Under the pieces are notes generated by a model. That model saw only the letters and a list, made by a program, of their open reading frames with translations, did no database searches and was not told the DNA's origin. Shown piece after piece: positions 1 to 14,489 of a DNA stretch of 52,611 nt. Position 1 is the first letter of the stretch. Every line of letters begins with the position of its first letter. A program made the position numbers and the translations under genes. The DNA is from Conidiobolus incongruus B7586 (taxonomy: Eukaryota > Entomophthoromycota > Entomophthoromycetes > Entomophthorales > Conidiobolaceae), in the NCBI GenBank assembly GCA_000697335.1, contig JNEM01007424.1, positions 1 through 52,611 of the forward strand. Reading direction: 5' to 3'.

Positions 1-1528
1 TTGACAATCAAAAGAGTAGGAACACGATGTTCTTTGTAGTTATAGTAGCCACAGTATACCTTAGCCATATTGTGTTGTTTGGAACCAGCAGCTACAGCGA
101 TGTAACTTTGAGGTTCAGGGTCTGCAAAGGCAGGATCCATTTCTAACATACTGATACAGATATCTGGAGTACTTCTGTCATTTCCTGAACCAGTAATGAT
201 ACCATCAGCAACAATGAATAAGAGCTTCTTATCATCGGAATAATCAGTATTGGCTAAACTGTCCAAGGTACATCTCATAGAAGCTTCACCTTCGGAATAA
301 CAAGTAACCAACATAATACCAAATAATTCGTTGGGATCATCAGAAATTTGTTTGGATACACCATTATTAGCATACTGTTGTTGCTTTGGTACTACTGGTT
401 TCTTGTAATTATTTTTAGGACGTCTGGATAGATTATGACTAATAAACCAATGGAAAACAAAAGCCATGACAAATCGAATGAGAACAATGCCCAAAATAAC
501 TATCAAAGCCAAAATTTGGAAAATGTTAACTGCAAAACAACCAGGGGTCATTTTGTTCAATTCACCGGCTTTGTATAGACCAATTAAACAATCTTTAACT
601 CCTTTGAATTTTACATTCCTTTGGAATAATCTCGTTGCATCGGCTTTATCTTTGGTGGCCTGGATCAAAGCATAATCGAGCTCATCGGTAGGCTTATAGT
701 TAATTTTCTCTAAATAGGGCTTAATATCGAGAACAAATCCTTCAATGACAAATTTGCCATCATTAATATCTGCCCATTCAAATCCAGCCTTCACACCTCT
801 TGTTGGAATATCGGGGACTTGGTTATAAAGTTCGTATTCTTGAGCCATATATCCATCATCAATATATTCAAAAGGACATTCGGATTGGTCATCATAATTT
901 CCACAAGGTGGATGTTGAATGATATAGAATTCTGAATTGAGATTAGCACATTGTGTTATTACACGGCGAGGGCGTTTCATAAAAGGAGACATATTGGGAA
1001 TGATGTTGGTACCATGATTTTCGGGCCAAGTAAGTGGATATTTGGCACTAGCACCTGAATAAAGCTTACCGAAAATATTCCACAAACCAATAGCTAATAA
1101 ATTAGAAATTATTTGGTTAATTTATATTCAATATTCTAAAGAAAAAAAAATCATTTACTTGATTGACCGTTAGGACGTTTAACAGAATAAGTCAACAAAT
1201 CGTTCATTTGCTCTTCTGCAGGACAGAATACAATAGGTAAAAATAAGGTCAAAAATACTACAGCAGCACAGATCAGTGCAATAAGGAAACAAAGTGTCAC
1301 TTTTTCTCTCCAAGCTTGTTGCATATTTTTATCGGGAAAACCAGTATGCTTCAAAATAAAGCCCGGAGCCCAAAAGGTCACAATTTTGGAAAAAATAACC
1401 CAGGGATCAAATGGTTTGCGCTCTTTGGCACCGTCTAACATAGGAGCGGGACCGACTTGACGGTCAGGTCGAACTAATGTTCTTCCTCTCCTTAATGTAT
1501 TTCCTCTTTGAATAAAATGAGTATCCAT
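1..1528 (-). CDS. Chitin synthase, class IV type (N-terminal part, cut by window edge)
   Basis: Membrane glycosyltransferase that makes chitin from UDP-GlcNAc at the plasma membrane. Two exons are visible: 1159-1528 and 1-1093, with a 65-base intron (1094-1158; GTAAAT donor, TTATTAG acceptor) that joins in frame. About 487 residues are present and the rest lies beyond base 1. A first membrane segment (residues about 78-101) follows the conserved AWREKVTLCFL stretch. An extracellular or lumenal region with a cytochrome b5-like portion follows, then a second membrane segment (about 305-337). The glycosyltransferase domain starts near residue 380 with LVTCYSEGEASM and DGIITGSGN. These blocks and their order fit the Chs3/class IV family. 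The QRRRW region and C-terminal membrane segments are outside the window. The ATG at 1526-1528 gives the expected basic cytosolic N-terminus. Family assignment is strong; the exact class is inferred from the N-terminal half only. Confidence 0.88.
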
Positions 1529-4500
1529 AGAGAGAAAATAAAAGAATTAGGGAAAAAGAAATGTATCAAGAGAGAATTAATTAACAAAGTGTAAATAAAT
1601 AATAAGTAGAGTAGAACAAGGCACTTTGTGTGATATTAAATTAAAGATAATTACTTTTTTAAATGGTAGGTTAATTAAATTAATTAAGTTGATTGTATCA
1701 AAAGAAAAAAGGAAACAAAACCAAAGAATGGTTAATGGGGGATTATATTAATATTTTTGTGGGAATATAATTGACTAAAAGTTTGTATAAAATGAGTAAT
1801 TGATCAAATGAAAACAAATAGTAAAAGCATTTTGGCTGAATAACCCCTTATGAATAATAATAATATTGTTCGATTATTGGCAATGAATGTAGTTTAGAGG
1901 TGCTACATAAGTGATTTGATAGGCTGTTTTATTTACATATATTCTTAGTCCTCAACATTTACGAATTGTCCAAGTTTTTGAAATTAATTTTGACCATGAA
2001 AGAATAATCTAAATTAACCATCCGAGCCAAATTGCCCAATGAAATCAGCAATTAGCCTGAACTAAAATTAAGAGGAGTGGAATGGTAAACAATTCTCAAA
2101 TTTTGATTGGATCACGTGCATTAATTTGAAAACAAACTGTATGGTGTAATATAAATGCAAGATTGGCTATTGAGATTCCACTCACAGCCTTAGATTTCTA
2201 TTAATCTTGTGCAACTAAATTCACTAGCATGAATATAAATCATTAAAATCTTATAATAAATCTATAAATTTTGGCAAATTTTCATACCGATGATTCAACA
2301 AAATATGATTAGAGTATTATAGTACTTAAAGCTCATAAGAATTAAATTAAAAGGGTTAGTTTGATTTATTAGTCAGCGTACTTATCATATCATGAATATG
2401 GCCTCCTTTAGCATTAAGGTAATTTCTGAGTGGTTCGATAAAATAACTATTACAATTTAGTTAGTGAACTTGATTAATTCTAAACAGTGTTGATATTAAC
2501 ATCCTCTTCAAATAAAATCAATATGACAATTGAACAGATTCAACCCTTATTTTTTTACGTTAAACAATTTTAGGTAAAATTACAGTTCATAATATATTAT
2601 TATATTCAACTTTTTCACTGTATTTTTTTTTAATAGAAATATTTTTATTTTTAGATTTAACATTATATATTGTGTATAATAAATAAACTGATGAATTTTT
2701 TACTATGTACACCTCAGGACAAAGACTATAAAATCTAGGTTACTTGAACCAGTAATCATTAATTAATATTATCAAGTTGGATAGTAAATCATTTTAACAG
2801 ATTTAAACTTATCTGCAAAACACACATATCAACAGTAAACTGATGATAATTTTTAAAACAAAGAAATTTATCAAGTTGCTTAACAATGAGTCCAAAGATA
2901 TTTTCAAATGAAAATTATTAAACAATATCCATTCCAAATAAAAATTTCCCAATTGTGCCGAGTTGCCATTTCTGGATATTAATAAGGTTTTTTGAATGTG
3001 CCCAATTTGAAATTCAATAACCCAAAAACAACAAATAATTCAATTAGTTTTAACGTTTTGGTGATTTGTTTTATTTATCTCTTACTATATTTTCGCCGTC
3101 ACAAATATAATTAATGATTAGTTAGGATTGAATTAATAATAAATATTTAAATTTGAATAAAATGACTTCAACACATATTATCAATAGGTTTATTATCTCA
3201 TCAATTTTGATATGATCAAAATATTAGCTTTAAGTTCTATAAATCAACTTATTTTATAAAGCACATTTTGTAGTTGTATTTAATTGTAATTAGTTAGAAG
3301 AAATTGCACTAATTTAATTTTTAGTATATAATGAGATACAAGTGATAAATATTTTTGAATTTAGGCTTTAAATCATTAATGTAGAACTAATATATTATAT
3401 TTCATCGATTATATATTTAATTTGTATTATTTTATTCATCCTTAATCTGTTTTATGAAAATTTGCATATAGCTTAATTAGAAGAATTCAAAGTGAAACTA
3501 TTTATGAAATGACCCAAATGTCAAAGATTTTTGATCAAATCTATAATGATAACATAATACTCAAATCGGATTTAAACCGTGGAACTAATTAAATCATATA
3601 TTTTGATTTATAATACAATTATTCCAACAGTTATTTTTATATATTTTTTGAATTAAGAAATTCTTGTACAGTTCTAAGACAATCGTTTCAAAGATATATT
3701 GTGAAATATGACTAGTGTAATTAACAAAAAAATTTATCTCCTTTCTAATTCTCATTTATCCAGATTAAAGCGATATCAACATTCTTGGATGGTTATTCTG
3801 GTGAAAAGATTATATCTTGGAAATAATGAAAATTGATTTATTGTACTGATAAATATAATATTCTAAATATATCAGTATTCAAGCCTTCAAATAATTTAGT
3901 ATTAAAAATGTAAATATTGCGCTTGAAATATATCAATTTCAAGTCAACGATTTGTTGTTTAAATTTTGAATATTTTAATATTACAGGATTGAAAATTAAT
4001 TCCAAAAATTTATTGAGTATTGGTTCATAAAATATAGTATTATTCGAATTTTATATTTATAACTTGGGTGATTGGTAATTGATATTGGTTTGATTAAATT
4101 TAATTTTAGAAAATATATATATATTTGCATTATTTTTGATAAGAAGGGATTATTAAGTATAACCTATATAATTTATTATAGTTTTTTTAAAATTATAGTT
4201 AATAGCCGAATCAATCAATTGAATCTCTGTCATATAATCATATCATTAATTTCCTCACTATATTCTCATTTAATGACATCAAATTATTTTAGAATTGCTT
4301 AAAAATTGTTTTGAAAAAATTAATTTTTAAAAGCATTATTAGAGATTAAAAAGTATTTATTTTATTTATAATTTGGCTAAACTAGTATTAATAAAGAATA
4401 TGTAGGTATCCATTTGGCATGAATTTATATTAATGGATTTTTATAGAATCAATATTATTAAGCTTTGAGCTATGATCCGGCTATTTTACTGGATTCAAGT

Positions 4501-5126
4501 CATATTGAATATTCTGGAAATTTTACCTAAATGGTGTAAAAATTATCCAATATGTCAAAATTTTATTACTTGACTATAAAAACTGGATTTAGTAATGATC
4601 TATTATATTTAAAGATTGTGAATTTGTCAATTACAATCAAAATCACTATTTTTGAGAATTTTTAAATTATTTGATAATTGATATATAAAGTAATAAAGGT
4701 AGATATTATCTATATTAATATACGTAAAATATTAAAATAATTTGAATATAAATTGAATTTCATATGAAAATAATTTTAAAAACTTTCATATTGAGTCACC
4801 TGGCCATTGTTCATTTTCAATTTACTGAACCCAAATTTTACAGATATCAAAAAATATGATAAAATTTATTGATAAAATTTATCCTATTGCTTAATATTTT
4901 TACAATTTTAAAATTAAAACTGAAACAATACAAATATTATTAAAAAAATTCAATAATAAATCACAAACTAAAATACATAAAATTAATTTATATATATAAT
5001 TAAGTTAAAAATACATTATTAATTCAAATAATATAATAGATTTACAAAAATTCTTTTGGTCAAAATTCCATAATTATTTTTGTTTATATTTCTAATAATG
5101 ACAAAGTTAGTAAAATATAAATAAAT
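1529..5126. other. A+T-rich intergenic region between chitin synthase and ATG2
   Basis: About 3.6 kb of very A+T-rich DNA. It holds the promoter side of the chitin synthase (just above 1528) and the 3' side of ATG2. A 76-codon open frame at 4072-4302 has the composition of random A+T-rich DNA and no recognisable domain. An E-box-like CACGTG lies near 2114. I saw no RNA gene and no terminal repeats. Confidence 0.6.
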
Positions 5127-8100
5127 TTAAAATAAGCTTACATCCTGCAATTTGGATAAGTGATCCGGATCTAAACTGTTACGAAGGCCTAACAGTGTCA
5201 TGGAGACTGCTTCCGTAGCTCCCAGCATGGGTTTGATCATAGCCACAGGTATGGCGCGAATCACAGCTTTCATTTTACCCTAAAGAAAATCATTAACAAG
5301 TGATGTTATGAATGATATGATGAAACTTACTTGAGTTCCTGTTGGTTCTTGAACAGCTACTGGAATTGCTAATACCGTTTTGTAAGCGGATCCCCAATTC
5401 TTCTTAAGACTACGGTAGGCGAATTCCATACCTAAAATTTTAATTCAAATCAAAATCAATCATTAAGGTATTGTTAATGTAAAGTATTACCTTCGTTCAT
5501 ATTAGAAGGCTGCTGAGCATATTTACTAAGTGCCTTACTACCCGATTTCACATCCTCAGACGAAGTAGAGGGATTCAGTATATTATCAGCATGCTCCAGG
5601 ACAACTTGGGCTCCCATCGCAATTTTAGTTCCAAGCTTGACAGCTTCTGAGGTAGTAGTCCTAGCGAATGACGAGACTCCATGCTGAATGCCTTTGACAA
5701 TCCTTCCGTCTTTTTTATACTGATCAAATGGCAGTAGGATCAAATCAGCGACACCCGTACCGAGATTGACGAGTGACCGAATTGGCGCAACTCCACTCAC
5801 CACTCCCGGAATTTGCGTTGAAGCGATATGGGGTAGCCAAGCATTGACCAAAGAACTGACAAGTTTGTCGACACCTCTGACCCCTTTTACTTTGACTCTG
5901 TCCAACACCATAGTAGCATCCTCCAGTGGAAACAAATTGACCAATTCGACAAGATTACCTTCCTTGAGTTGGTGTAAATCCATATGTTTGGGCTTATAAT
6001 CTACTTTGATTTTCAAAGGACTAATTTCAGCATTTTCTAAATCATTTCAATATCAGTATAATTAAAAATGCGTGAAAGAAATAACTTACGAAAATAAAGT
6101 GAACTAGACTGATTATGTGGTTGTGATTGTGATTGTTTAGTAGTTTGCGTTGGCGAATTGACATTTGAATTTAAATCAATGTTGAAGAATTTTAATAGGA
6201 ATAGAACGGCATCTTGATCGACAAATAGTCGAATTGGCAATATTGAAACCTAAACAACACCACATTAACAAAATAAAATAAAATATAACTAATGTATTTA
6301 CCCTCAATCTATACTCAACTGGCGGCTTATCAATAATCGGTTTAATTCCATGAAATTCGACATGGAGCATGGAACTCGTCGAGTCCCTAGGGGCCGCATT
6401 ATAATCTGATTTCAAGTGTGTTAAAAATTTTTTCCATGTGGAACTTGGGATATTATCCAAAATTTCCAAATCTTTCAAACTGCCTACGAATCGGATAGAA
6501 TCGGGGCTCACTTTGTCGAGGAAGTTGTAAAGTTGAACTTTGATTCCGGTAATGTGCATTTCGATGGATGGTCGCGCTGGTCGTAGCGATTGCGAGGTGG
6601 AGCTTTTGGATCTGGTGTGGCCTGGGACATTTGATGCGGTTGGGTTAGTTTGCGTATGTGATGCAGACACTGGGAAGTCATGACCATCGTAAAGTTCAAC
6701 AATCAAGTTCAAATCGTGGATTCTCAACTTTTGAGCGACGTAATCCAAATCAATGGACTCTTGACTGTCCATCAAAGGATCGGGAACTGAAAAATATTCT
6801 TCAAGTGTAGTAAAAGGTTCATTGTCCAGTATTTTTACATCACCTTCAATAGGTCCCTTATAGCTGAATTGACCCGATGGCGACGTATCTGAAGAGCTGA
6901 ATCCATCTTTCTGCCATCCCTCGTCAGCGTGGACAATATCGTCATTTTCGTAATGACTTTCGTAAAGTTCCAAGTGATCATTAACAGGAGTTCGCTGACC
7001 CATCATAGACACCTCGGTTTGGGAGCTGTCCAAACTGGTTTTGTTCAGACTAAACGCATCCTGATCTAAACTTTCTAGAATATTATAATGCAATGACTCA
7101 TCCAAAGTTTCATTATACTGCGGTGGCGGGAGTGGCGGTGATGGTAACGGCGAGTTATTGGGATTTTTATCGCCCTGGTTGGAAATATAATTAGCCAACG
7201 ATAATAAAAGATTCAACGAATCTGCACACAGTCCAACTTTGACCTGCTGACCCCAAATATCCAACTGAACCAAAGGCAGTGCATTAGCTCGAGGACTCAA
7301 ATTCACATTAAGTTTCAAAAAATCCGTCTTCAAGACTGAGCAAAATCCCACAGACTTCCAGTACCCAAAAATATTCCCTTCAAAGCCTTTATAACGAGCA
7401 TCATTCAAAGCTTGGGGGGCTGTTGTTAGGGGAATATTGGCATTGGAAAATGGATAGTATGTCGATCTCGATGGGAAATGGTCGGCTCGATCTTCAATCT
7501 GGTAATTTCTGACTAGGAATTGAGTGGACTGCAAACCCACTTTGAGCCATATTGAAGGTGCATTGGGTGATATGTGGGTGTTCAATGCACAGTCCTGAAT
7601 TAAGAATAATACTTCAGTATCTAAATTAATTGGACGATACCTACACGAAATATCCAACAGTGAAGTATTCATTCTCAGCGAAAGTTGAGTAGATCTTGAC
7701 GAACTAATTTTAGATTCAGTATTTGCAAAAGAAATTAAATCATTGATCATTCTTTCATCTTCAAGACATACTCGAATATCAATTCCGTTGATGGTCAAAG
7801 ACAACCAAGCATTTTTGCGATTCATAATGGGTGGAATAATCTTAGAGAAAAAGGTCAACGACAGGCATGGCTTTTTGTGGGATGGGATCGTTGGGGATAT
7901 GACGCATCGATGGCACTCTTCATCAGAGTCGTCGAATAGGAACATATCATCGCTGTCGATCATGCAGTAGGATTGCGTCTTGCCTTGGAATTTGGTCACT
8001 GAGAAGAAGTGACATTCCTGGAATGTCAAAGTGTACCGTCTCGATGTGATATCGGATTCGTCATCATCGAATGTGAGTACAATATCGATATGCGGCATGA

Positions 8101-11040
8101 AAACAACAAGGGATAGCATACTAGGCAACGACACAGGCTCCTGGATTTCGTAACTGGATTTAAATAACTGAGGAGGTCTCGCGGAAAAGATAGACGACAT
8201 ACCTTCTTCATCGTTAGCTGTATAAAATGACGACTCCATCGTGATACTATCTGCGGGATCTGGACTGGGACAAGACTGTGGTTGGCCGCCACTGTCCCTA
8301 AGGAAGCAAGGCTCCCACGACGAGATATCCGTGACCATAGACATGACACTATCGTATTGCAGGGAGCTCATTTCAATCTTGAGGTTTGGGAAAACGCAGT
8401 TTATTACGAATAAACTCGTCTCAATAGTACTCTGCTTGAAGCTTAAAATCTCCTCCCCGTCATCCAATTCTGTCACCTTAACCTTGTCCTCAAAGAAATC
8501 GTCAAAGGGTTTGGGGAATGGAATGGGGAGCTCGTTAGAATAATAGTTTCTGTAGCCCGGGGTCGGTTTTGCTCCAGAGTTAATAGTGATTTCCAAATTT
8601 GGCGACCCCAAACTCTCTGTGGACGGTGAAATATTCATAAAGTTATGGAATATATTCGTATCGATATTGTGCAAGAATAGATCGAGTTCTTCGTACTCGA
8701 TCTTAATCTTGTTGGATTCTGAAGTTATCAAGGTTGGGATGTTCTCGGAGATTGGGAATGTGACAATGGGAGACTTGACATCCATAATCCACATATTGTG
8801 ATGAATTCTACATATTCTGTGATTTCGTAGATCTTCGTCATCGAAGACCCCAGATGGTGTATAGATTAAAATTCGGATGAAATCTGTTCGCAAATCAATA
8901 TTGGGCTTCGAAGAACGATGCGCCGGTAATGATGCTTGACGATCTAAATCGTGAATGATGGTTTGTTCACTGTATGATCGTGTACGTCTCTGCTTTCTCT
9001 TCGTCGTGGCATTGCCGATGTTGCTACCGGAGTCTTTGGGTAGAACTTGGTTGATTAAATGCTCCAACCTATCAACCTTTCTAGCATCCACCCTAAGCCA
9101 CAGAGGTTGCGTCGTTATTGCAATATCAGTTCCATTCTTATTATTAGTCTGAAGTTTTACCGAAATATGTTCATGATCCCCATACCTTGCACCACTATCA
9201 CTCCAAGGGGGCAACAATCCAAACGAAACCATATCGGAATCCTTGATCTTGGGCTTATTCTGTTTAGTTCTGGACCAAAACGAAGGAAGTCCAGTCAAAA
9301 TGGAATTATGTTGGTTGTGGTTCATGATATCGAAGAACGATGTGGCGTTGGGTAAATTAGTATCGAATCCGATTATTGGAAGATAGGTGTCCCTTGGCCA
9401 AGATTTGAGATCTTCACTTTCGGGCTGGGGATAGTCGGAAGATGATAAATACTCCCAAACTTTGAATATTTTGAACTTTGTATGCAGATTAATTGTATTG
9501 GATGATGAGTCTGTCATATGCGATGTGTAAGATCCTTGGATAGCTATTCGCGACAAATCTATCCCTAGGTGGGATTGCTTTTGAATGTCCGATAGTGAGC
9601 GGTCATGCAATGTTGAAAACTTTGAATATAGGATATAGAGTTGAATTGAAGTTAAATTAATATCAAAATTGATTTCCATCCTAGGATCAGAAGATAGAAG
9701 AGAATCTGGATAATCTGCTGGAGAGTACATTGGTTGTTTGAGATATGTCGAAGGCGAAGGTGGCGAATACATTGAAGACTCTTGACTACTGATCTGTTTT
9801 TCTGGAAGTATGTATTTGATAAAATTCATCAGTGAACACAATTGGTCAGAGTTAATACATAATACAATCGGTTTAATGGTTGATTTGATGCGAGCTTGTA
9901 TAGAATTGGCAATATTCAAATGCTGATATGGAGGAGGCGCAGGATGTGGTATGACTTTAAGTTCTAAAAGTAATTCATGTGATATGCCATCAGCACCCCA
10001 AATTAGTGGATCTGATATACTGTCCAATTTGAATTGTATTTCATGGAGAATGAATCTGCGGTGGTATATTTTTTCTCTAGCCTTGAGATTGATATTATTC
10101 ACATTAACGTTGGAAGAATCATCAAAGCATTCAATTTTACTGACATATATATTTAGTTGATCAATTGCTGATCCTGAGTTAAGATCTTCATCAATGGGCT
10201 CTTGTGTAATATTAGGCGCCAAATCACTCAAAATATCTCTCATCATTTCCGCAACACTGCTATTATTAAGATTTTCATTCTGGTCAATGTTAGGCTTAAT
10301 AGTAATATAAATATCCTTCAGTGTAATTTTCAGCTTGCTGAGTAATTTCTCCATATACCCACTGATCAAATACGGAGCATCTGGCTGCTTCTTAAGATTT
10401 TCAATATCCGAAGCATTTTTGCTGTCTTCAACGATTTCAATAACTGTATCTGGAAATGACGAGGGCAGTGGCTCATTTTCAATCTCGTTCAAAAACTGAC
10501 TTGCCATTTGGAATGTCGACGCCTCTATCGTGGATTTAAACATTTCGGAAGCGACAGTATTTCCTAAAGAAATTATAAGATAAAAAATAAAACTGATTTT
10601 AGATATATTTACCGTTAAAATGATTGTCGATAGCTGGTGATATTACGAAATCGATCCCCTCCAACTCGATATGACACGGTTCTGATAATATACTCGTCCA
10701 AGGGATGTGGACTGCTACACTCTGGATATTTCCCTGGTGTAAAATAAAAGGCTGTCCAGATAATTTCTCATTTATAGCCTAATTTCAAATTAATAAATTA
10801 ATAAAAATAAAGGACGAATAAAAAATCTCCAAATTAATGAAAAATACTTACCTCAACATTAACTTCAATCCCCCTCAGAGCAGCTCTTCCCTGAAATAGT
10901 TGAAAGTCCAAATTATCTGTTGAGAATTCGGTCTTAACGAAAGACCCGAGAGTTTTCTTTAATAGAAATAAAACTATCTGCTTTTGTAAATCCCCTCCAA
11001 ATGAAAAGTTTGGAATATTGAAAGAACTAAACGGGTTCAT
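5127..11040 (-). CDS. ATG2: Autophagy-related lipid transfer protein ATG2
   Basis: Rod-shaped protein that moves lipid from the ER to the growing autophagosome membrane, acting with ATG9 and ATG18/WIPI. Seven exons: 10852-11040, 10613-10778, 6302-10563, 6090-6249, 5491-6036, 5331-5431, 5127-5279. All junctions keep frame and give about 1858 residues, within the usual ATG2 range. The first 63 residues plus exon 2 form the chorein N-terminal domain (LQKQIVLFLLKKTLGSF, then HIPWTSIL). Exon 4 carries the conserved ILPIRLFVDQDAVLFLLKFF. Exon 5 has the C-terminal hallmark SGVAPIRSLVNLGTGVADL and KDGRIVKG. The end reads SMTLLGLRNSLDPD, as in other ATG2 proteins. Introns are 48-73 bases. The stop used here lies inside a possible donor (GAT then GTAAGC), so a further small terminal exon cannot be excluded. 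The serine-rich middle region is poorly conserved, as in the family. Confidence 0.95.
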
Positions 11041-13209
11041 TTATTTGATAATTATTTGGATGGTAATTATTATGATTAGTAATGAGTTAATAATGATACT
11101 AAAGACTGTTTTAATAGTATATAAATTTCAATAGTAGTAATAATAGATAAATATATATAATATATAAAGATAGTCAATATATTATAAAGTATTATTTTTG
11201 TATATGTAATAATTAATAATTTTTAAATTGATAATATAATATTTTAAAGACCATCCAAATCAAATTTAACCTCATTTATATTTAATTAACTTAAATAGTC
11301 ACCTCGTCAGGGTTTTGACTTTAGTAAGTATTTATGGGAATTTTTGTTAATTGATTTGAGTCGGTGATTTCATGTGATTTGATTAGTGAATTGAGTTAGT
11401 AATTCAAGTTGAAATTTTTAAAAGTTTATTTTGGTCGTGTAAATTTTGAATTTATCAATAAAATATGATTTTTTTTCTTTCAAATATTGTGTTTATATTA
11501 CTTTTTTAAGTGTAATAATAGTATTTATTCAATTCAATTATTTAAAATAATCATTTGGATTATCGTCAGTGTTCAGTAATCAAGTATATTAATAAAACCC
11601 AGCACTATAAATATATGTTTATAGTATATAAAGAATATTTTATTAATCAAGCATAGGTAATTGATAAAATTTGAGAAAATATATCAATATACAATATATT
11701 GTAAAATGTTATAATTAAAAACTATTACAAATATTCTTAATATCAAATTGAATTTATAAAATATTTAAGTCAATCAATTACTATTTAAAATAAATTAACT
11801 AATCACCACCACAGATTTTTGGACCTTAAAAATGAAATTGAAAAGCACTGTACAATATAAATTACTAAAATTAATTATAAAATATCAATATGGACAAAAT
11901 TCTAAAGCCTGTCAATAGTCATTTTCTTAATATAGTAAATATCTACTATACAAGTATTCTTTTAATCATTTTATTATTTTTAATATAGTAAACTAATTGC
12001 GCTCAAAATTATAACATATAACATAAAAAACATTTGGTAGTTATATATATCATATTTTCAATTTTTTAATTCAATAATCTTGAGTAATTTTGTCAAACTT
12101 GATTTAAGTTAATATTGAATAAAATAATTAAAAACAAGCTATTAGACTTTAGACATTCTTTATTCCATCAAAATATTGTTGATATTTAATTTTCTTCAAA
12201 ATAGTAATGATATGCTTATAAGTCATAATCATTGATATGACTAGGTTTATTCTTTCAACAATTCAATGAATTGTAATTCATTATATTAATATTAATATAT
12301 ATTATTTATCAATTCATTAATTGCCATCAGTAGTTATATAATATTAACAATATACTATCTTGTTCTTCAATATATAATATCATTTTTTGATATTTTTATC
12401 TGATAATATTTACCAGTTCATAGTTTATTCAAAATATTTATAAAAATTTGAGTTATTTATCTGAATCTAATTAATTAGTGACTATCAATTGAAAAGTTGT
12501 GAATATATAATATTCAGTGAAATTCATTGTATTTGATTATATTAATGATAAAATAAAATCAATATTAATATTAGATTCAAATTTAAAATTTTTTATTTTT
12601 AATATTAATTTCATATATAGCAATACTTAATAAAATATTAATTAAATATCTTAATTTTAAAATATAATTTTATAATATACTTGATATTCTCATATAGCTT
12701 CCCTAATAGTCTATTTTTATAAAATAATAATTATATATTAGTCTTTAATGAATTCAATTAATTGATTAACTCACTTATAATTTGACTTAATTTAGTTTTT
12801 ATCATATTCTATAATTCAATCCTAGTTTTATAAATAGTTTTTTAGATATTCATTTTAACTTTTATTGCACTATATTGACAAATACAAGCTTATAATTAAT
12901 ATTTTTCTTATTTTATGTAATCTAATAAGAAATAGATCTGAAAATTAAAATCGATTACTTGTATAAATGAATATTTACAAAAAATACTAAAATTTTTATT
13001 AATCCCTAAATATTCCCAAAATTTCCATTGGTTTTAAGTATTTATTAAACTATTTGATATGAGTTTTGATAAACTATCACTGAAAATATACATACTTGAT
13101 TATTAATTACAATAATTTTTAATCTCAAAAAATGTCCTATATATTAATTTAATACTATACTTTGAAAATATTTTGATTTTATAAATATTCAAATATTACC
13201 AGAGAATCA
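11041..13209. other. A+T-rich intergenic region upstream of ATG2
   Basis: About 2.2 kb of extremely A+T-rich DNA, with the ATG2 promoter presumably in its first few hundred bases. Many short TATA-like runs are present, but their density is that of the background, so I do not single one out. No open frame of note and no terminal repeats were seen. Confidence 0.55.
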
Positions 13210-14478
13210 AAAAAAATGGGAAATTTTTTAATTTTTGTTTTTTTCAAATATATTATTAATTTCAAATAAAAAAATATATATAAAACAAATAGGAAAATAT
13301 ATAGTTTTGAATTATATATATAATAATTTTTTGGATTAAAAAATTAATTTTTTAAAATTATTTATTTAATCATACTTAAACTAAATAGTAACTATCAAAA
13401 GTCTTTTATTTTAGTATTAGTAAAACTTAACCACAAACCCTCTAAAATTATTTAAAATTTACAAGCAACTTTTAATAATAAAGTATTATCTAAATCAATA
13501 ATTTATTGCTAGGTAAATTACTTTAAAGTTAAAAAAAACTACTTAAAACCTGTTAAAATTTAAAAAACTAATTTCAACTATTATTCTTTTAATTGTTAAT
13601 AAAATCAAAAATTATATTAAAAAATACATTTTTATTTCAGTTAAAAAATTATTAAAACATTATAATATTAGTTATATAAGTATTTTATATATATTAAAAT
13701 TTAAATTAAAATTAATTAATAAAAATATAAAATAAATATCTTATAATTTAATTAAAGCTTAAAAAAAGCTAAAATAGCTATTGTTAAACAAAACTTACTA
13801 AGGTATAACTAGAAACTAAAGCTTTTATAATAAATTATTACAATTAATAAATCTTAAATTTTTTTGTATAATCTTTTGTTAAAATATAAATTAAAGTGTT
13901 AGATTAAGTTATATCAACCTTTTTTATAAATTTTTTTAAATAAGTACTTTGTTGATAAATGAATGTTAATTGTTATAATAAATTATAATAATATATATTA
14001 CTTTTATTTAGTTTTTAAAAAAATCAATTAATAATAAATTTTATATCTTTTTTAAATAAAACTATTTCTAGTTAGTATTCTGAATGTAATTTGAGAAAAC
14101 TTATAATTTTATATGATAATTATAAAATACATAAATTTAAAGATATAAAAAACTTTCTAATTAAAAATAACTAGAAAAAACTATTATATCTAATATATTC
14201 ATTAGATTATAATTTATAAAACTATAATTGCTTTAGGTAATTAAAAAATTAAATTATAAAAAAAATTTGAATAGAAAAATTAAACTATTTATAAAATTTT
14301 AAATTTTAATTTATAATAAAAAGAGTTATTTTTAAAATATTAGAAGTTTATTAAAAATATAACAAAAAACTCTTAAAAATAATAAAAATCATTAATTTTA
14401 TATTATATTATTATTTTATAAATTTTATATCAAAATATTTTTTTATTTATAAGTTAGAAAATTCTTACTATTTAAAAT
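13210..14478 (+). mobile_element. mariner-type DNA transposon, decayed (copy 1)
   Basis: About 1.27 kb, plus-strand orientation. The left terminal inverted repeat begins around AATGGGAAATTTTTTAATTT, and the right end near 14450-14478 is a worn inverse of it. The whole body aligns by eye, in inverted orientation, with copy 2 at 16577-17861, for example around 14095-14240 against 16805-16990. The transposase frame of the mariner family (D34D) is recognisable only through copy 2, because this copy has lost far more C and G. Coding capacity is destroyed by many stops. Mismatches to copy 2 are mostly transitions, with T or A here where copy 2 keeps C or G. No clean TA target duplication can be read at the ends. 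Confidence 0.75.
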
Positions 14479-14489
14479 ACAAACTAATA

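Noticed and set aside
4072-4302. 76-codon open frame on plus between chitin synthase and ATG2
   Set aside because: Composition is that of random A+T-rich DNA (I, N, Y, S, F and K), with no domain, no neighbouring exons and no raised G+C.
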